Shown here one piece after another: positions 7,212 through 16,272 of a stretch of 55,618 bases of DNA. Origin of the DNA: Micromonospora alfalfae (GTDB taxonomy: Bacteria > Actinomycetota > Actinomycetes > Mycobacteriales > Micromonosporaceae); assembly GCF_022230925.1 (NCBI RefSeq), contig NZ_JAKKFH010000042.1, positions 1 through 55,618 of the forward strand. The letters are read 5' to 3'. Below the pieces are notes generated by a model. That model searched no databases and had not been told where the DNA came from. It was given only the letters and a program-made list of their open reading frames with translations. Made by a program: the position numbers and the translations under genes. Position 1 is the first letter of the stretch, and each line of letters starts with the position of its first letter.

Positions 7212-9338
7212 ATGTCTGTGTTCACCAGAGTCGCTCGTGGCCGGCTGGCCGCCTGGCTCACCGTGGCCGCCGCGATCGTCGTGGGCGCTGCCGTCTTCGG
7301 GACACCCCAGCCGGACAATCCGGCGCCGGTCTCCGCCACCGGCCTGTCGGTGCAGTGGCAGTCGACCCAGGTGCAACGTCTCCAGGATCAACTGCCCTCC
7401 AGCGACGTGCAGCCGGCCATCGTGGTGATCAGTCGTGGCGACGGCGGCGCGCTGAGCGCGACCGACCGGGCGACGGTCGGCGCTCGCGCCGAGGGTCTGC
7501 GCCGCTTCGCGGTGGGTGGGCAGGTCAGCCCCGCCCAGGTCTCCCCGGACGGCGCGGTGGCCCTGGTCGTCGTGCCGCTGGACACCGCCGGCGGGCAGGA
7601 GGTCGTCACCGACGCGGTGACCCAGCTGCGCGCCACCCTCGCCGACCTGCCCGACGGGCTGACCGCCGAGGTGACCGGCGCCCCGGCTTTCACCGCCGAC
7701 CTCTCCTCGGTGTTCGACGGCGCCGACGTCACACTGCTCGTGGTGACCGCCGCGGTGGTCGCGCTGCTCCTGCTGATCACCTACCGCAGCCCGTTCCTGT
7801 GGATCGTGCCGCTGGTCGTGGTCGCCGCCACCGAGCAGCTCACCCTGCGCGCGGTGGACGTCATCGTGCCGGGCGTCGGCATCAACCTCCAGCAGGGTCA
7901 GGTCACCGGCATCGCCAGCGTGCTGGTCTTCGGCGCCGCCACCGACTACGCGCTGCTGCTCATCGCCCGCTACCGGGAGGAGCTGCGCCGCGAGGAGGAC
8001 CGGTTCGCGGCGATGCGCGCCGCGTTGCGCCGCACCGCGGAGCCGATCCTCGCCAGTGGTGGCACCGTCGTGCTCGGCGTGCTGACACTGCTGCTCAGTG
8101 AGCAGGAGACCAACCGCGCGCTGGCCGTGGCCTGCGCCACCGGTGTGGTCTTCGCCATGCTCTCGGCCCTGTTCGTGCTCCCCGCCGTGCTGGTGCTCTT
8201 CGGTCGCGGCCTGTTCTGGCCGTTCGTACCCCGCGTCGGCGGCCCGGTGCGCGAGGGTCGGCTCTGGGGTCGACTCGGCGCTGCCGTGCAACGCCGCCCG
8301 GTGGTGGTCGCGACGCTGGCCACAGTGCTGCTCGGGGGCCTGGCACTGGGTGGGCTCGGCATCCGTACCGGCCTGTCCGAGACCGAACAGTTCCGGGCCG
8401 AGCCCGAGGCGGTGACCGGGGCACAGACCCTGGCCAGGGCATTCCCCGCCGGCAGCACCCAACCCGTCGCCGTGATCACCACCCCGGCGGCGGTGCGGGC
8501 GGTCACCGACGCCGCCACCGCGGTACCCGGTGTCGCCTCGGCGCGCCCCGGCGACGCCGGCACCGCCGTCGCCCAGGTCGACGTGGTCCTCGACGCCGAA
8601 CCCGGCACCACCGCCTCGGACCGCGCGATCGAGGCGCTGCGCGCGGCGGTCGCCGCCGTTCCCGACTCCGCGCCGCCGGCCGCCGCCGGCGCCGACGCCC
8701 CGTCCGGGGCGATCGTCGGTGGCTCCGTGGCCGCCACCTACGACTCCGACGAGGCCAACGACCGGGATCTGCGACTCATCCTGCCGATCATCCTGCTGCT
8801 GGTCGGCGCCGTGCTCGTGCTGCTGCTACGCGGTCTGCTCGCGCCGCTGCTGCTGGTGCTCACCGTGATCGCGTCCTACTTCGCCAGCCTCGGCGCGGCC
8901 TGGCTGCTCTTCGACCACGTGCTGGGCTTCCCGGCCCTGGACAGCGGTGTGCTGCTGCTCGCCTTCGTGTTCCTGGTGGCGCTCGGGGTGGACTACAACA
9001 TCTTCCTGGTCACCCGGGCCCGGGAGGACGCCCGCAGCGCCGGCACCCGCGCCGGGATGCTCTCCGCCCTACGGGTCACCGGCGGGGTGATCACCAGCGC
9101 CGGGGTGCTGCTCGCCGCGGTCTTCGCCGTGCTCGGTGTGCTGCCGCTGATCACCCTGACCCAGATCGGGATCATCGTCTGCATCGGCGTCCTGCTCGAC
9201 ACCCTGCTGGTCCGTACGGTCCTGGTGCCGGCGCTGGCGTTCCTGCTCGGTGACCGCTTCTGGTGGCCCGGCCGCATCACGCGCGACCCGGTGCAGGCCA
9301 CCCCGAGCGCGCCCGAGCCGGTCGCCGCGCGCGACTGA
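7212..9338 (+). CDS. MMPL family (RND-like) transporter
   Basis: A 708-residue inner membrane transporter of the MMPL/RND superfamily. It has two repeats, each a membrane helix, an extracytoplasmic loop and a five-helix bundle. Family motifs include GAATDYALLLIARYREE in the first half and GVDYNIFLVTRARED in the second. Relatives export lipids, siderophores or antibiotics, and the substrate here is unknown. The ATG at 7212 follows a weak GAGG site. It is divergent from the MarR gene and ends against a bidirectional hairpin. Confidence 0.93.
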   Translation: MSVFTRVARGRLAAWLTVAAAIVVGAAVFGTPQPDNPAPVSATGLSVQWQSTQVQRLQDQLPSSDVQPAIVVISRGDGGALSATDRATVGARAEGLRRFAVGGQVSPAQVSPDGAVALVVVPLDTAGGQEVVTDAVTQLRATLADLPDGLTAEVTGAPAFTADLSSVFDGADVTLLVVTAAVVALLLLITYRSPFLWIVPLVVVAATEQLTLRAVDVIVPGVGINLQQGQVTGIASVLVFGAATDYALLLIARYREELRREEDRFAAMRAALRRTAEPILASGGTVVLGVLTLLLSEQETNRALAVACATGVVFAMLSALFVLPAVLVLFGRGLFWPFVPRVGGPVREGRLWGRLGAAVQRRPVVVATLATVLLGGLALGGLGIRTGLSETEQFRAEPEAVTGAQTLARAFPAGSTQPVAVITTPAAVRAVTDAATAVPGVASARPGDAGTAVAQVDVVLDAEPGTTASDRAIEALRAAVAAVPDSAPPAAAGADAPSGAIVGGSVAATYDSDEANDRDLRLILPIILLLVGAVLVLLLRGLLAPLLLVLTVIASYFASLGAAWLLFDHVLGFPALDSGVLLLAFVFLVALGVDYNIFLVTRAREDARSAGTRAGMLSALRVTGGVITSAGVLLAAVFAVLGVLPLITLTQIGIIVCIGVLLDTLLVRTVLVPALAFLLGDRFWWPGRITRDPVQATPSAPEPVAARD

Positions 9339-9344
9339 CCGACC

Positions 9345-9383
9345 CGACGGGGGCCGTGGTGAATCTCGCCACGGCCCCCGTCG
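9345..9383. terminator. Bidirectional hairpin between MMPL and transglycosylase genes
   Basis: A perfect 15-bp stem (9345-9359 with 9369-9383) and 9-base loop lie between the converging stop codons at 9338 and 9387. No T run. Confidence 0.85.
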
Positions 9384-9386
9384 AGG

Positions 9387-10262
9387 TCAGTACGCCAGAC
9401 AGACGCACTCGCTCATCAGCGCCCGCACGTTGCGCACGTACGACGGGTTGGGGATGGCCAACGGCTTCCCCTCCTGAGCCACCGCACCGTGCCCGAAGTT
9501 GTACGCGGCGATGACGGCGTTGAGCAGGCAGGAGTTCAGCTCGCTGGTGCACAGTGCCGGGTCGAGCCGGAAGTCGGACTCGAAGTACATGTCGCCGATG
9601 TACTTCGTCGCCCAGGCCAGGTAGGTGGCGCCGAGGTAGGCGTTGTCCTGGTAGGCGTCGATCTCGTAGCTCTTCTCGAACCGCTGGTTCATCCAGGTCG
9701 CGGTCTCCGGCATCACCTGCAACAGCCCGACCCCGCCGTCGCAGGCGTAGATGTTGGACTGCCAGCCGCTCTCCTGCCACGCGGTGGCCTTGAGCAGATT
9801 GAGCGGGATCTTGATGTCCGGTGCCGACACCGGCCAGTAGGTGCGGTTGGCGGCATCGGTCAGCGCCGCCTTCACCTCGGACCGGCTCGCCTGGTTGCCC
9901 TTGTAGGTCGGCTTGCAGGAGCTCGGCGCCGGCTTCGGCGGCGCCGGCGGAACCTCGGTCTCGGTGGGCGGCTTCGGCACCGTGCGCGGCTTCGGCGCCG
10001 CCCGGGTCGGCTTCTTCGTCGGCTTCGGCTTCGGGGTCGCGCTACGACTCGGCGCGGAACCCATCGATTCCACAGCACTCACCGACGGGCTCGGCTCCCC
10101 GTCGACCTCGTCGGACGGGGCATCCGTCGGCCCGTCGGTGACGGCGACCGGCGCGGCCAGGCCCGATGGGGTCTCCCCCTTGGCGGCGCAGCCGACCAGC
10201 GCGCCCGCCAGCAGAAGCCCGGCGAGCGCCGCAGCGCCCAGCCGATCGATGCGTCGAACCAT
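9387..10262 (-). CDS. Lytic transglycosylase (SLT) lipoprotein
   Basis: A 291-residue membrane-anchored murein hydrolase. The signal peptide ends in the lipobox LVGC with Cys25. Residues 35-118 are a Pro/Lys/Thr-rich linker that probably spans part of the wall. The catalytic domain (about 135-291) has the SLT motifs: AWQESGW with catalytic Glu164, GLLQVMP (179-185), AAYN (252-255), and NPSYVRNV (272-279). It would cleave the glycan between MurNAc and GlcNAc. The ATG at 10262 has a strong ribosome binding site (GGGGGAGG). Upstream in-frame codons belong to the neighbouring gene's antisense. Confidence 0.94.
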   Translation of the reverse strand: MVRRIDRLGAAALAGLLLAGALVGCAAKGETPSGLAAPVAVTDGPTDAPSDEVDGEPSPSVSAVESMGSAPSRSATPKPKPTKKPTRAAPKPRTVPKPPTETEVPPAPPKPAPSSCKPTYKGNQASRSEVKAALTDAANRTYWPVSAPDIKIPLNLLKATAWQESGWQSNIYACDGGVGLLQVMPETATWMNQRFEKSYEIDAYQDNAYLGATYLAWATKYIGDMYFESDFRLDPALCTSELNSCLLNAVIAAYNFGHGAVAQEGKPLAIPNPSYVRNVRALMSECVCLAY

Positions 10263-10296
10263 GCCGTTGCCTCCCCCGTGTGACTGTCGCCGCACC

Positions 10297-11718
10297 CTAA
10301 CAAGGTTCGACCGGGCGGCGTTGCCCCTGCGACGGCCGCCGGGGGGCCTGGTCCACCGGGGGCTGACCATTGTCCACCGCCCGGTCCCGGGTCGCCCAGG
10401 CGACCATGAACACCACAGTCCACAGCACCCCGAGCAGCACCGCCGCGGCCGTCCCGCTCGCCGTGTCCAGTCCGAGGTAGAGCCGCGCGCCGCCGATCCC
10501 GAGCACCCCCGCCGCCGCGGCGGTCCAGGCGGCCACCGCCACCGGCCAGCGGGCGCTGCGCGACACCAGCCAGGCCAGGGTGCAGAAGCTCGCCGCGACC
10601 ACAGCGTTCTGGGTCGAGAGCGCAGCCGCCTCACCGCCGCCCGGGGCGGTCCCGTTCGGGCCGGTCAGTTCGGCCACCACCGCCAGCACCACCAGCGGCA
10701 CGAACGCGCCCACCGTGCCGACCACGCTGAGCAGGTCCGCCCGCCAGGGTCGGTTCCGCCACGCCAGCACCGCCGCCACCAGCGCCACCAACAGAATCAG
10801 CACCGACCCGCGTACCACCGACACCACCACCAGTGTGGCGTCGGCGGCGTCCGGGGTACGCCGAGCCGCGAACCACCCGGCGATGGCGCCGTCCAGCGCG
10901 GCCAGCCCACTGTTGCGGACCGCCACCGCGAGCAGACCGGCGATGGCGAGCCCGGCGGCGAACAGCAGCAGCAACCCGGCGGCCAGATTGAGCAGCAGCG
11001 TCCAGGCCGGGCCGATCCGCATGGCCACCAGGAAGAACAGCACCCCGTAGCGGGCAGTGAGCCACCGCACCGGAGGCAGCGCGCCGGCCCGGGACAGCAG
11101 CGCGCGCACCGGGTCGGGGTTACGGCCCAGCCACCGACCCACGAGCACCACACCCACCAGGCCGGCCAGCAGCAGGAACGCCACCCCGGTGGCCCGGCCG
11201 AGAAGGCGGGAGACAGTGTCGTACGACTCACCGGCGAGGTGACCGAGTAGCACCGAGCCGCCCACCCAGGTCACCACCCCGGCCAGGTTCCACAGGGCGA
11301 ACCGCCGGTACGGCATGCCGGCCGCACCGGCCAGCCGAGGCACCAGGGTCCGGGCGAAAGCCACCCATCGGGCGGCGAACACCCCCCGCCCACCGAGGCG
11401 GGCGAGCATGGCGTCGGCCCGGGCCCACCGCTGCGGCCCGACCCGGTGCCCCAGCCCGGCGCGCAGCCGGGAGCCGTACCGCCGTCCGGCCCGAAAGGCC
11501 AGGCCATCGCCGAGGACCGCCGCGACGATCATCGCGAGCAACGCCGGCCCGAGCCGCAAGGTACCGTTGTAGGTGAGGAAACCGACCAGCAGCAGGGTAG
11601 CCTCACCCGGCACGAGCAGGCCGAAGATCACCGCGGTCTCGCCCGCCACGATCAGCGCGGCGACCAGGTAGATCCACAGGGTGGGCAGACCCTGCACCCA
11701 GGTCAGCAGGTCGTGCAC
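10297..11718 (-). CDS. DedA-PAP2 fusion membrane protein with degenerate phosphatase domain
   Basis: A 473-residue polytopic protein. Residues 1-195 are a DedA domain with LLVPGEA (34-40) and an intact arginine (FARTLVPRLAG, 121-131). Residues about 230-450 have the six-helix layout of PAP2 lipid phosphatases. The PAP2 catalytic motifs are lost: the PSGH position reads STQN (368-371), and SRxxxxxH reads ARLYLGLD (411-418), with Asp for the base histidine. The K-RP motif region (VAELTGPNG) also lacks its arginine. The PAP2 part is therefore probably a structural or binding domain. Fusions of DedA with active PAP2 are known. It reads toward the transglycosylase gene, 34 bp away. Confidence 0.85.
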   Translation of the reverse strand: MHDLLTWVQGLPTLWIYLVAALIVAGETAVIFGLLVPGEATLLLVGFLTYNGTLRLGPALLAMIVAAVLGDGLAFRAGRRYGSRLRAGLGHRVGPQRWARADAMLARLGGRGVFAARWVAFARTLVPRLAGAAGMPYRRFALWNLAGVVTWVGGSVLLGHLAGESYDTVSRLLGRATGVAFLLLAGLVGVVLVGRWLGRNPDPVRALLSRAGALPPVRWLTARYGVLFFLVAMRIGPAWTLLLNLAAGLLLLFAAGLAIAGLLAVAVRNSGLAALDGAIAGWFAARRTPDAADATLVVVSVVRGSVLILLVALVAAVLAWRNRPWRADLLSVVGTVGAFVPLVVLAVVAELTGPNGTAPGGGEAAALSTQNAVVAASFCTLAWLVSRSARWPVAVAAWTAAAAGVLGIGGARLYLGLDTASGTAAAVLLGVLWTVVFMVAWATRDRAVDNGQPPVDQAPRRPSQGQRRPVEPC

Positions 11719-11851
11719 TCAGGCCCCCGGGACACGGGTGCCAGCATGCCAGCCGGGGGAACCACCGGCACAGCCGTTTCACCATAGATCAGGGGCACCT
11801 GGGGGTGACCCCGACGCAGCCTGCGCGAGCGCAGGCGGAAGGATAGAGGGT

Positions 11852-13720
11852 ATGCAGCTTCGCACCGACCTCCGCAACGTCGCCATCATCGCTCACGTCG
11901 ACCACGGCAAGACCACCCTGGTCGACGCCATGTTGCGGCAGGCCGGCGCGTACGGCGCACGCGGCGAGAACACCGAGCGGGTGATGGACTCCGGTGACCT
12001 GGAGCGGGAAAAGGGCATCACGATCCTGGCCAAGAACACCGGTGTGCGTTACCTGCCGGCGGACGGCTCCGACCCGGTCACCATCAACATCATCGACACC
12101 CCCGGCCACGCCGACTTCGGTGGCGAGGTGGAGCGCGGCCTGACCATGGTCGACGGCGTGGTGCTGCTCGTCGACGCCAGCGAGGGCCCGCTGCCGCAGA
12201 CCCGCTTCGTGCTGCGTAAGGCGCTGCGGGCCCGGATGCCGATCATCCTGGTGATCAACAAGGTGGACCGTCCGGACGCCCGGATCAAGGAGGTCGTGGA
12301 CGACACCTACGAGCTCTTCCTCGACCTGGACGCCGACGAGGAGCAGATTGACTTCCCGATCGTCTACGCCTGCGCCCGCGACGGCATCGCCTCGCTGACC
12401 CAGCCCGCCGACGGCTCGGTGCCCGACGACAGCACCTCACTGGAGCCGCTGTTCCGCACCCTGCTGGACACCATCCCGGCACCCTCGTACGAGGAGGGCG
12501 CGCCGTTGCAGGCCCACGTCACCAACCTGGACGCCTCGCCGTTCCTCGGCCGGCTCGCGCTGTGCCGGGTCCGCCAGGGCACCATCAACAAGGGTCAGAC
12601 GGTGGCCTGGTGCCGCACCGACGGCAGCACCCAGCGGGTCCGCATCTCCGAGATGCTGATGACCGAGGGCTTGGAGCGCACGTCGGCCGAGACCGCCGGC
12701 CCGGGCGACATCATCGCCGTCGCCGGCATCCCCGAGATCATGATCGGTGAGACCCTCGCCGACGTCGAGAACCCGGTCGCGCTGCCGCTGATCACCGTTG
12801 ACGAGCCGGCCATCTCGATGACCATCGGCACCAACACCTCGCCGCTTGTCGGCCGGCTCAAGGGCTCCAAGGTCACCGCGCGGATGGTCAAGGACCGGCT
12901 CGACAAGGAGCTGATCGGCAACGTGTCCCTGCGGGTCCTGCCCACCGAGCGGCCGGACGCCTGGGAGGTGCAGGGCCGCGGCGAGCTGGCGCTGGCCATC
13001 CTGGTCGAGCAGATGCGCCGGGAGAGCTACGAGCTGACCGTCGGCAAGCCGCAGGTGGTCACCCGGGTGATCGACGGCAAGACCTGCGAGCCGGTCGAGC
13101 GGCTGACCATCGACGCCCCGGAGGAATACCTGGGCGCGATCACGCAGCTCCTCGCCACCCGCAAGGGCCGGATGGAGCAGCTGGTCAACCACGGCACCGG
13201 CTGGATCCGGATGGAGTGGCTGGTGCCGGCGCGCGGCCTGATCGGCTTCCGCACCGAGTTCCTCACCGACACCCGGGGCACCGGCATCCTGCACCACGTC
13301 TTCGAGTCGTACGAGCCGTGGTTCGGCGAGCTGCGCACCCGTAACAACGGTTCGCTGGTCGCCGACCGGGCCGGCGCGGTCACCGCCTTCGCGATGACCA
13401 ACCTTCAGGAGCGCGGTCAGCTCTTCGTCGAGCCCACCACCGAGGTGTACGAGGGCATGATCGTCGGGGAGAACTCCCGCTCCGACGACATGGACGTCAA
13501 CATCACCAAGGAGAAGAAGCTCACCAACATGCGGCAGTCGACCTCTGACGAGACCGAGAAGCTGGTCCCGCCGCGCAAGCTCACCCTGGAGCAGGCCCTG
13601 GAGTTCTGCCGCGAGGACGAGTGCGTCGAGGTCACCCCGGCCACTGTGCGCATCCGCAAGGTGGTGCTCGACCAGCAGCTGCGGGGCCGGGCCACCGCCC
13701 GCCGCAAGCACGCCGGCTGA
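11852..13720 (+). CDS. typA: Ribosome-associated GTPase TypA/BipA
   Basis: A 622-residue translational GTPase. G1 is AHVDHGKTT, G3 is DTPGHADFGGEVER, and G4 is NKVDRPDAR. EF-G-like domains III and V and the BipA-specific C-terminal region (KKLTNMRQS, CVEVTP) follow. TypA binds the 70S ribosome under stress and helps 50S assembly. The ATG at 11852 is the correct start: it begins MQLRTDLRNVAIIAHVDHG and is preceded by GGAAGG/GAGGG. The frame is open further upstream but runs through non-coding sequence. The length matches the family. Confidence 0.97.
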   Translation: MQLRTDLRNVAIIAHVDHGKTTLVDAMLRQAGAYGARGENTERVMDSGDLEREKGITILAKNTGVRYLPADGSDPVTINIIDTPGHADFGGEVERGLTMVDGVVLLVDASEGPLPQTRFVLRKALRARMPIILVINKVDRPDARIKEVVDDTYELFLDLDADEEQIDFPIVYACARDGIASLTQPADGSVPDDSTSLEPLFRTLLDTIPAPSYEEGAPLQAHVTNLDASPFLGRLALCRVRQGTINKGQTVAWCRTDGSTQRVRISEMLMTEGLERTSAETAGPGDIIAVAGIPEIMIGETLADVENPVALPLITVDEPAISMTIGTNTSPLVGRLKGSKVTARMVKDRLDKELIGNVSLRVLPTERPDAWEVQGRGELALAILVEQMRRESYELTVGKPQVVTRVIDGKTCEPVERLTIDAPEEYLGAITQLLATRKGRMEQLVNHGTGWIRMEWLVPARGLIGFRTEFLTDTRGTGILHHVFESYEPWFGELRTRNNGSLVADRAGAVTAFAMTNLQERGQLFVEPTTEVYEGMIVGENSRSDDMDVNITKEKKLTNMRQSTSDETEKLVPPRKLTLEQALEFCREDECVEVTPATVRIRKVVLDQQLRGRATARRKHAG

Positions 13721-13740
13721 TCTCACCAGCACCCGACACC

Positions 13741-13782
13741 GGGCGCGTCGGCCGCTTGCGGCCGGCGCGCCCGTCGTCTTTC
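13741..13782 (+). terminator. Terminator after typA
   Basis: A 15-bp stem with one G-T pair (13741-13755 with 13758-13772) and a TT loop is followed by GTCGTCTTTC. It lies 20 bp after the typA stop. Confidence 0.85.
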
Positions 13783-13833
13783 CCCCGACGGGTACGCGAG
13801 CCCGCCCCCGCTTGATCCGCTACGGTCACCGGC

Positions 13834-14685
13834 ATGACCTGGGATGATCTCGACGCCCACCTGGACCAGGTGCCCGGCACCGTCTCCGCGTACGTGGGGC
13901 GGCCCGACGCGCCGCCGACCTGGACCCGTCACGCGGACGCCGGCCACTACGCCGCGAGCACCATGAAGGTGGCGGTGCTCGCCGCGCTGCACCGCGCCGC
14001 CGAGGCAGGAACCCTGGACCTGGACGCCCCGGTCCCGGTCGTCAACGACTTCGACTCCGCCCAGCCCGGCGCACCTCGGTTCGCCAACGCGAAGCCCTAC
14101 GACAACGACGACGCGGTCTGGGACCGCATCGGCGGCACCGCGTCGCTGCGCTGGCTGGCCGACCGGATGATCGTGCGCTCCAGCAACCTCGCCACCAACC
14201 TCGTCCTCGGCCACGTCGGGCTGCCCGCGGTAGCCGAAATCTGGGCGCTCGCCGGCGCCCGCAACAGCGTCACCGGCCGCGGCATCGAGGACTTCGCCGC
14301 CCGTGAGGCCGGCATCACCAACACGGTCACCGCCGCCGATCTGGCCGCCCTGCTCGGTGCCCTGGCCACCGGGGCCGACACCCCCGGCCCACTCGCCTCA
14401 CCGGCCGCCTGCGCCACCATGCTGGACGTCCTGCTCGCTCAGGAACACCGCGAGGACCTCGCCGCCGGACTGCCTGCGGGCACCCGCATCGCGCACAAGA
14501 ACGGTTGGGTACACGGCGTCCGCCACGGCGCCGGCCTGGTGCTGCCCGACGACGCCCCGCCGTACCTGATCGCCGTCTGCACCACCACCGAACTGGCCGG
14601 GGGCGACGACCAGGTCGAGGACGACGCCTGCCTGCTGCTCGCGCACATCTCGGCGCAGGTCTGGGCGGCCCGCCACCAGCTCTGA
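13834..14685 (+). CDS. Class A beta-lactamase-like serine hydrolase, cytosolic
   Basis: A 283-residue protein of the beta-lactamase2 family. The serine hydrolase motifs are present: S-x-x-K as STMK (42-45), SSN (116-118) in place of SDN, and HKNG (221-224) in place of KTG/KSG. There is no signal peptide or lipobox, unlike true beta-lactamases and penicillin-binding proteins, so it should stay in the cytoplasm. An esterase or peptidase acting inside the cell is plausible. Resistance should not be assumed. The ATG at 13834 begins MTWDDLDAHL. The lysoplasmalogenase gene follows on the same strand after 75 bp. Confidence 0.85.
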   Translation: MTWDDLDAHLDQVPGTVSAYVGRPDAPPTWTRHADAGHYAASTMKVAVLAALHRAAEAGTLDLDAPVPVVNDFDSAQPGAPRFANAKPYDNDDAVWDRIGGTASLRWLADRMIVRSSNLATNLVLGHVGLPAVAEIWALAGARNSVTGRGIEDFAAREAGITNTVTAADLAALLGALATGADTPGPLASPAACATMLDVLLAQEHREDLAAGLPAGTRIAHKNGWVHGVRHGAGLVLPDDAPPYLIAVCTTTELAGGDDQVEDDACLLLAHISAQVWAARHQL

Positions 14686-14760
14686 CCCGACAGCCTCGGC
14701 GGCGAGGACAGCGCCGCAGACTGCGGCTACGCTGCTCGCACCCCCACCCCGGAGCCGCCG

Positions 14761-15462
14761 ATGCCCCGCAGTCGCACAGCGCTGATCGCCTTCCTCGTCG
14801 TGACGGCGGCGAACCTGCTGGCCAACGCCACCGGCGGCGGCCTGGCCTTCCTGCTCACCAAGCCGCTGCTGATGCCGCTGCTGGCCGCGTACCTGTGGCG
14901 GGTCAGCGCCGAACGCGCGGCCCGACCGGACCGGCTGCTGCTCGCCGCGCTGGCATTCGCCACCGGCGGCGACGTCGCCCTGATGATCGACGGCACCTAC
15001 TGGTTCCTCGCCGGCATGGCCTGCTTCCTCGGCACGCACCTCTGCTACCTCGCGGCCTTCACCCGACACGGCGCGGCTACCGCGCTGCGCCGCACGCCGC
15101 TGGTCGCCGTCCCCCTGGGGTACGCGATGCTGACCGTCATCGCCCTCACCTGGATGTGGAACGGGCTCACCGACGCCGGGCTGGCCGTACCGGTGGCCGG
15201 CTACGCGATCGCGCTGGCCGCCATGGCCAGCACCGCCACCACCCAGGGCTGGCGGGTCGGTCTCGGCGCCGCGCTCTTCCTCGGCTCCGACCTGCTGATC
15301 GCCGCCGGGGTGGCAGAGGTGGCCCAGCCACCCGGCGCGCCGGTGCTGGTCATGGCGACCTACGCCGCCGGCCAGGCGCTGATCGTCACCGGTCGGGCCG
15401 CCCGCACCAGCACACCCACCGACGCACCTGTCACTCCAGCAACTGCGCCCGCAACTCCCTGA
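14761..15462 (+). CDS. YhhN family membrane protein (lysoplasmalogenase-like)
   Basis: A 233-residue membrane protein with about seven to eight helices. Typical YhhN/TMEM86 features include TKPLLMPLLAAYL in the second helix, GGDVALM in the third, and an acidic GSDLLIA late in the sequence. Animal and some bacterial members hydrolyse lysoplasmalogen; the role in actinobacteria is open. Its last 32 bases overlap the end of the convergent phosphatase gene, so the two stops lie inside each other's coding region. Confidence 0.88.
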   Translation: MPRSRTALIAFLVVTAANLLANATGGGLAFLLTKPLLMPLLAAYLWRVSAERAARPDRLLLAALAFATGGDVALMIDGTYWFLAGMACFLGTHLCYLAAFTRHGAATALRRTPLVAVPLGYAMLTVIALTWMWNGLTDAGLAVPVAGYAIALAAMASTATTQGWRVGLGAALFLGSDLLIAAGVAEVAQPPGAPVLVMATYAAGQALIVTGRAARTSTPTDAPVTPATAPATP

Positions 15463-16228
15463 GGTCGACGTCGGTGAGCCCCAACCCGTCGCGCAGGTAC
15501 GCGTCGAACGAGCCGTGCACCCGACGCACCTCGGCGTAACCGGCGTCGAGGTACTCGGCACGGACCTCCAGCACCGGCAACACCGCGTCGACGTCCACCT
15601 CGGGGTTCCGCCGGCGCATCGCCTCGACGATCACCGCTCGCAGGCTGTCGGTCAGTTCGTTGTTGCGCAGGTAGTCGGCGCGAATGGCCGCCTCGTCGAC
15701 CCCGAGCGCCGTCAGCAGGATGACGGTCAGCCACCCGGTGCGGTCCTTGCCGGCGGAGCAGTGGTAGATCAGCGGCAGATTTTCCGGCCGGGACGCCAGC
15801 CGCACCGCCTCGGCGAAACCGACCCGCGCCGACTCACCGGTGACGAACCAGCGGTAGATCGCCGCCATCGCCCCCGCCGTGCCCTGCCGGGCCAGCTCCG
15901 CGTACGCGTTCAGGTCGTGACCGAGCAGCACCGCCGAGACGTACGTGAAGACCGGGTGCTCGGCGTCGTGCACCGGCAGGCGCACCACCCGTGGCTCACC
16001 GGCGAACCTGTCCTCCGGCGCGACCGCGATCTCCGAGCCGTCACGCAGATCCACCACGCACGCCGGCCCCAGCTTCGCCAGCACCGGTAGGTCCTCGTCG
16101 GTCAGCCGTCCCAGCGCCGGGGTGCGGATCAACTGGCCGACCCGGACCCGCCGCCCGTCCGCGCCGACGAGCCCGCCCAGGTCACGCGCGTTCGGTGCAC
16201 CCACCAGCTCCCAGCCCTGCCCGGTCAT
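15431..16228 (-). CDS. Tyrosine-protein phosphatase (DSP-like, PF13350 type)
   Basis: A 265-residue cytoplasmic phosphatase. The start (NARDLGGL..DGRRVRVGQLIRT) and the P-loop HCSAGKDRTG, with the catalytic cysteine and arginine, match the bacterial tyrosine/lipid phosphatase family that includes MptpB/LipA-like enzymes. Substrates may be phosphotyrosine or phosphoinositides. A strong ribosome binding site (GGAGGGGAGA) precedes the ATG. It is divergent from the dipeptide epimerase operon, 44 bp away. Confidence 0.92.
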   Translation of the reverse strand: MTGQGWELVGAPNARDLGGLVGADGRRVRVGQLIRTPALGRLTDEDLPVLAKLGPACVVDLRDGSEIAVAPEDRFAGEPRVVRLPVHDAEHPVFTYVSAVLLGHDLNAYAELARQGTAGAMAAIYRWFVTGESARVGFAEAVRLASRPENLPLIYHCSAGKDRTGWLTVILLTALGVDEAAIRADYLRNNELTDSLRAVIVEAMRRRNPEVDVDAVLPVLEVRAEYLDAGYAEVRRVHGSFDAYLRDGLGLTDVDLRELRAQLLE

Positions 16229-16272
16229 CCGGTCTCCCCTCCCACCGTGAACCTCCGTATAGGGTGCCTCAC

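Noticed and set aside
11681..11851. A 57-residue N-terminal extension of TypA.
   Set aside because: It overlaps the divergent DedA-PAP2 start and contains no conserved sequence. The ATG at 11852 has the ribosome binding site and the family N-terminus.
13834..14685. Annotation as a beta-lactam resistance gene.
   Set aside because: No export signal and variant SDN and KTG motifs. Resistance is not supported.
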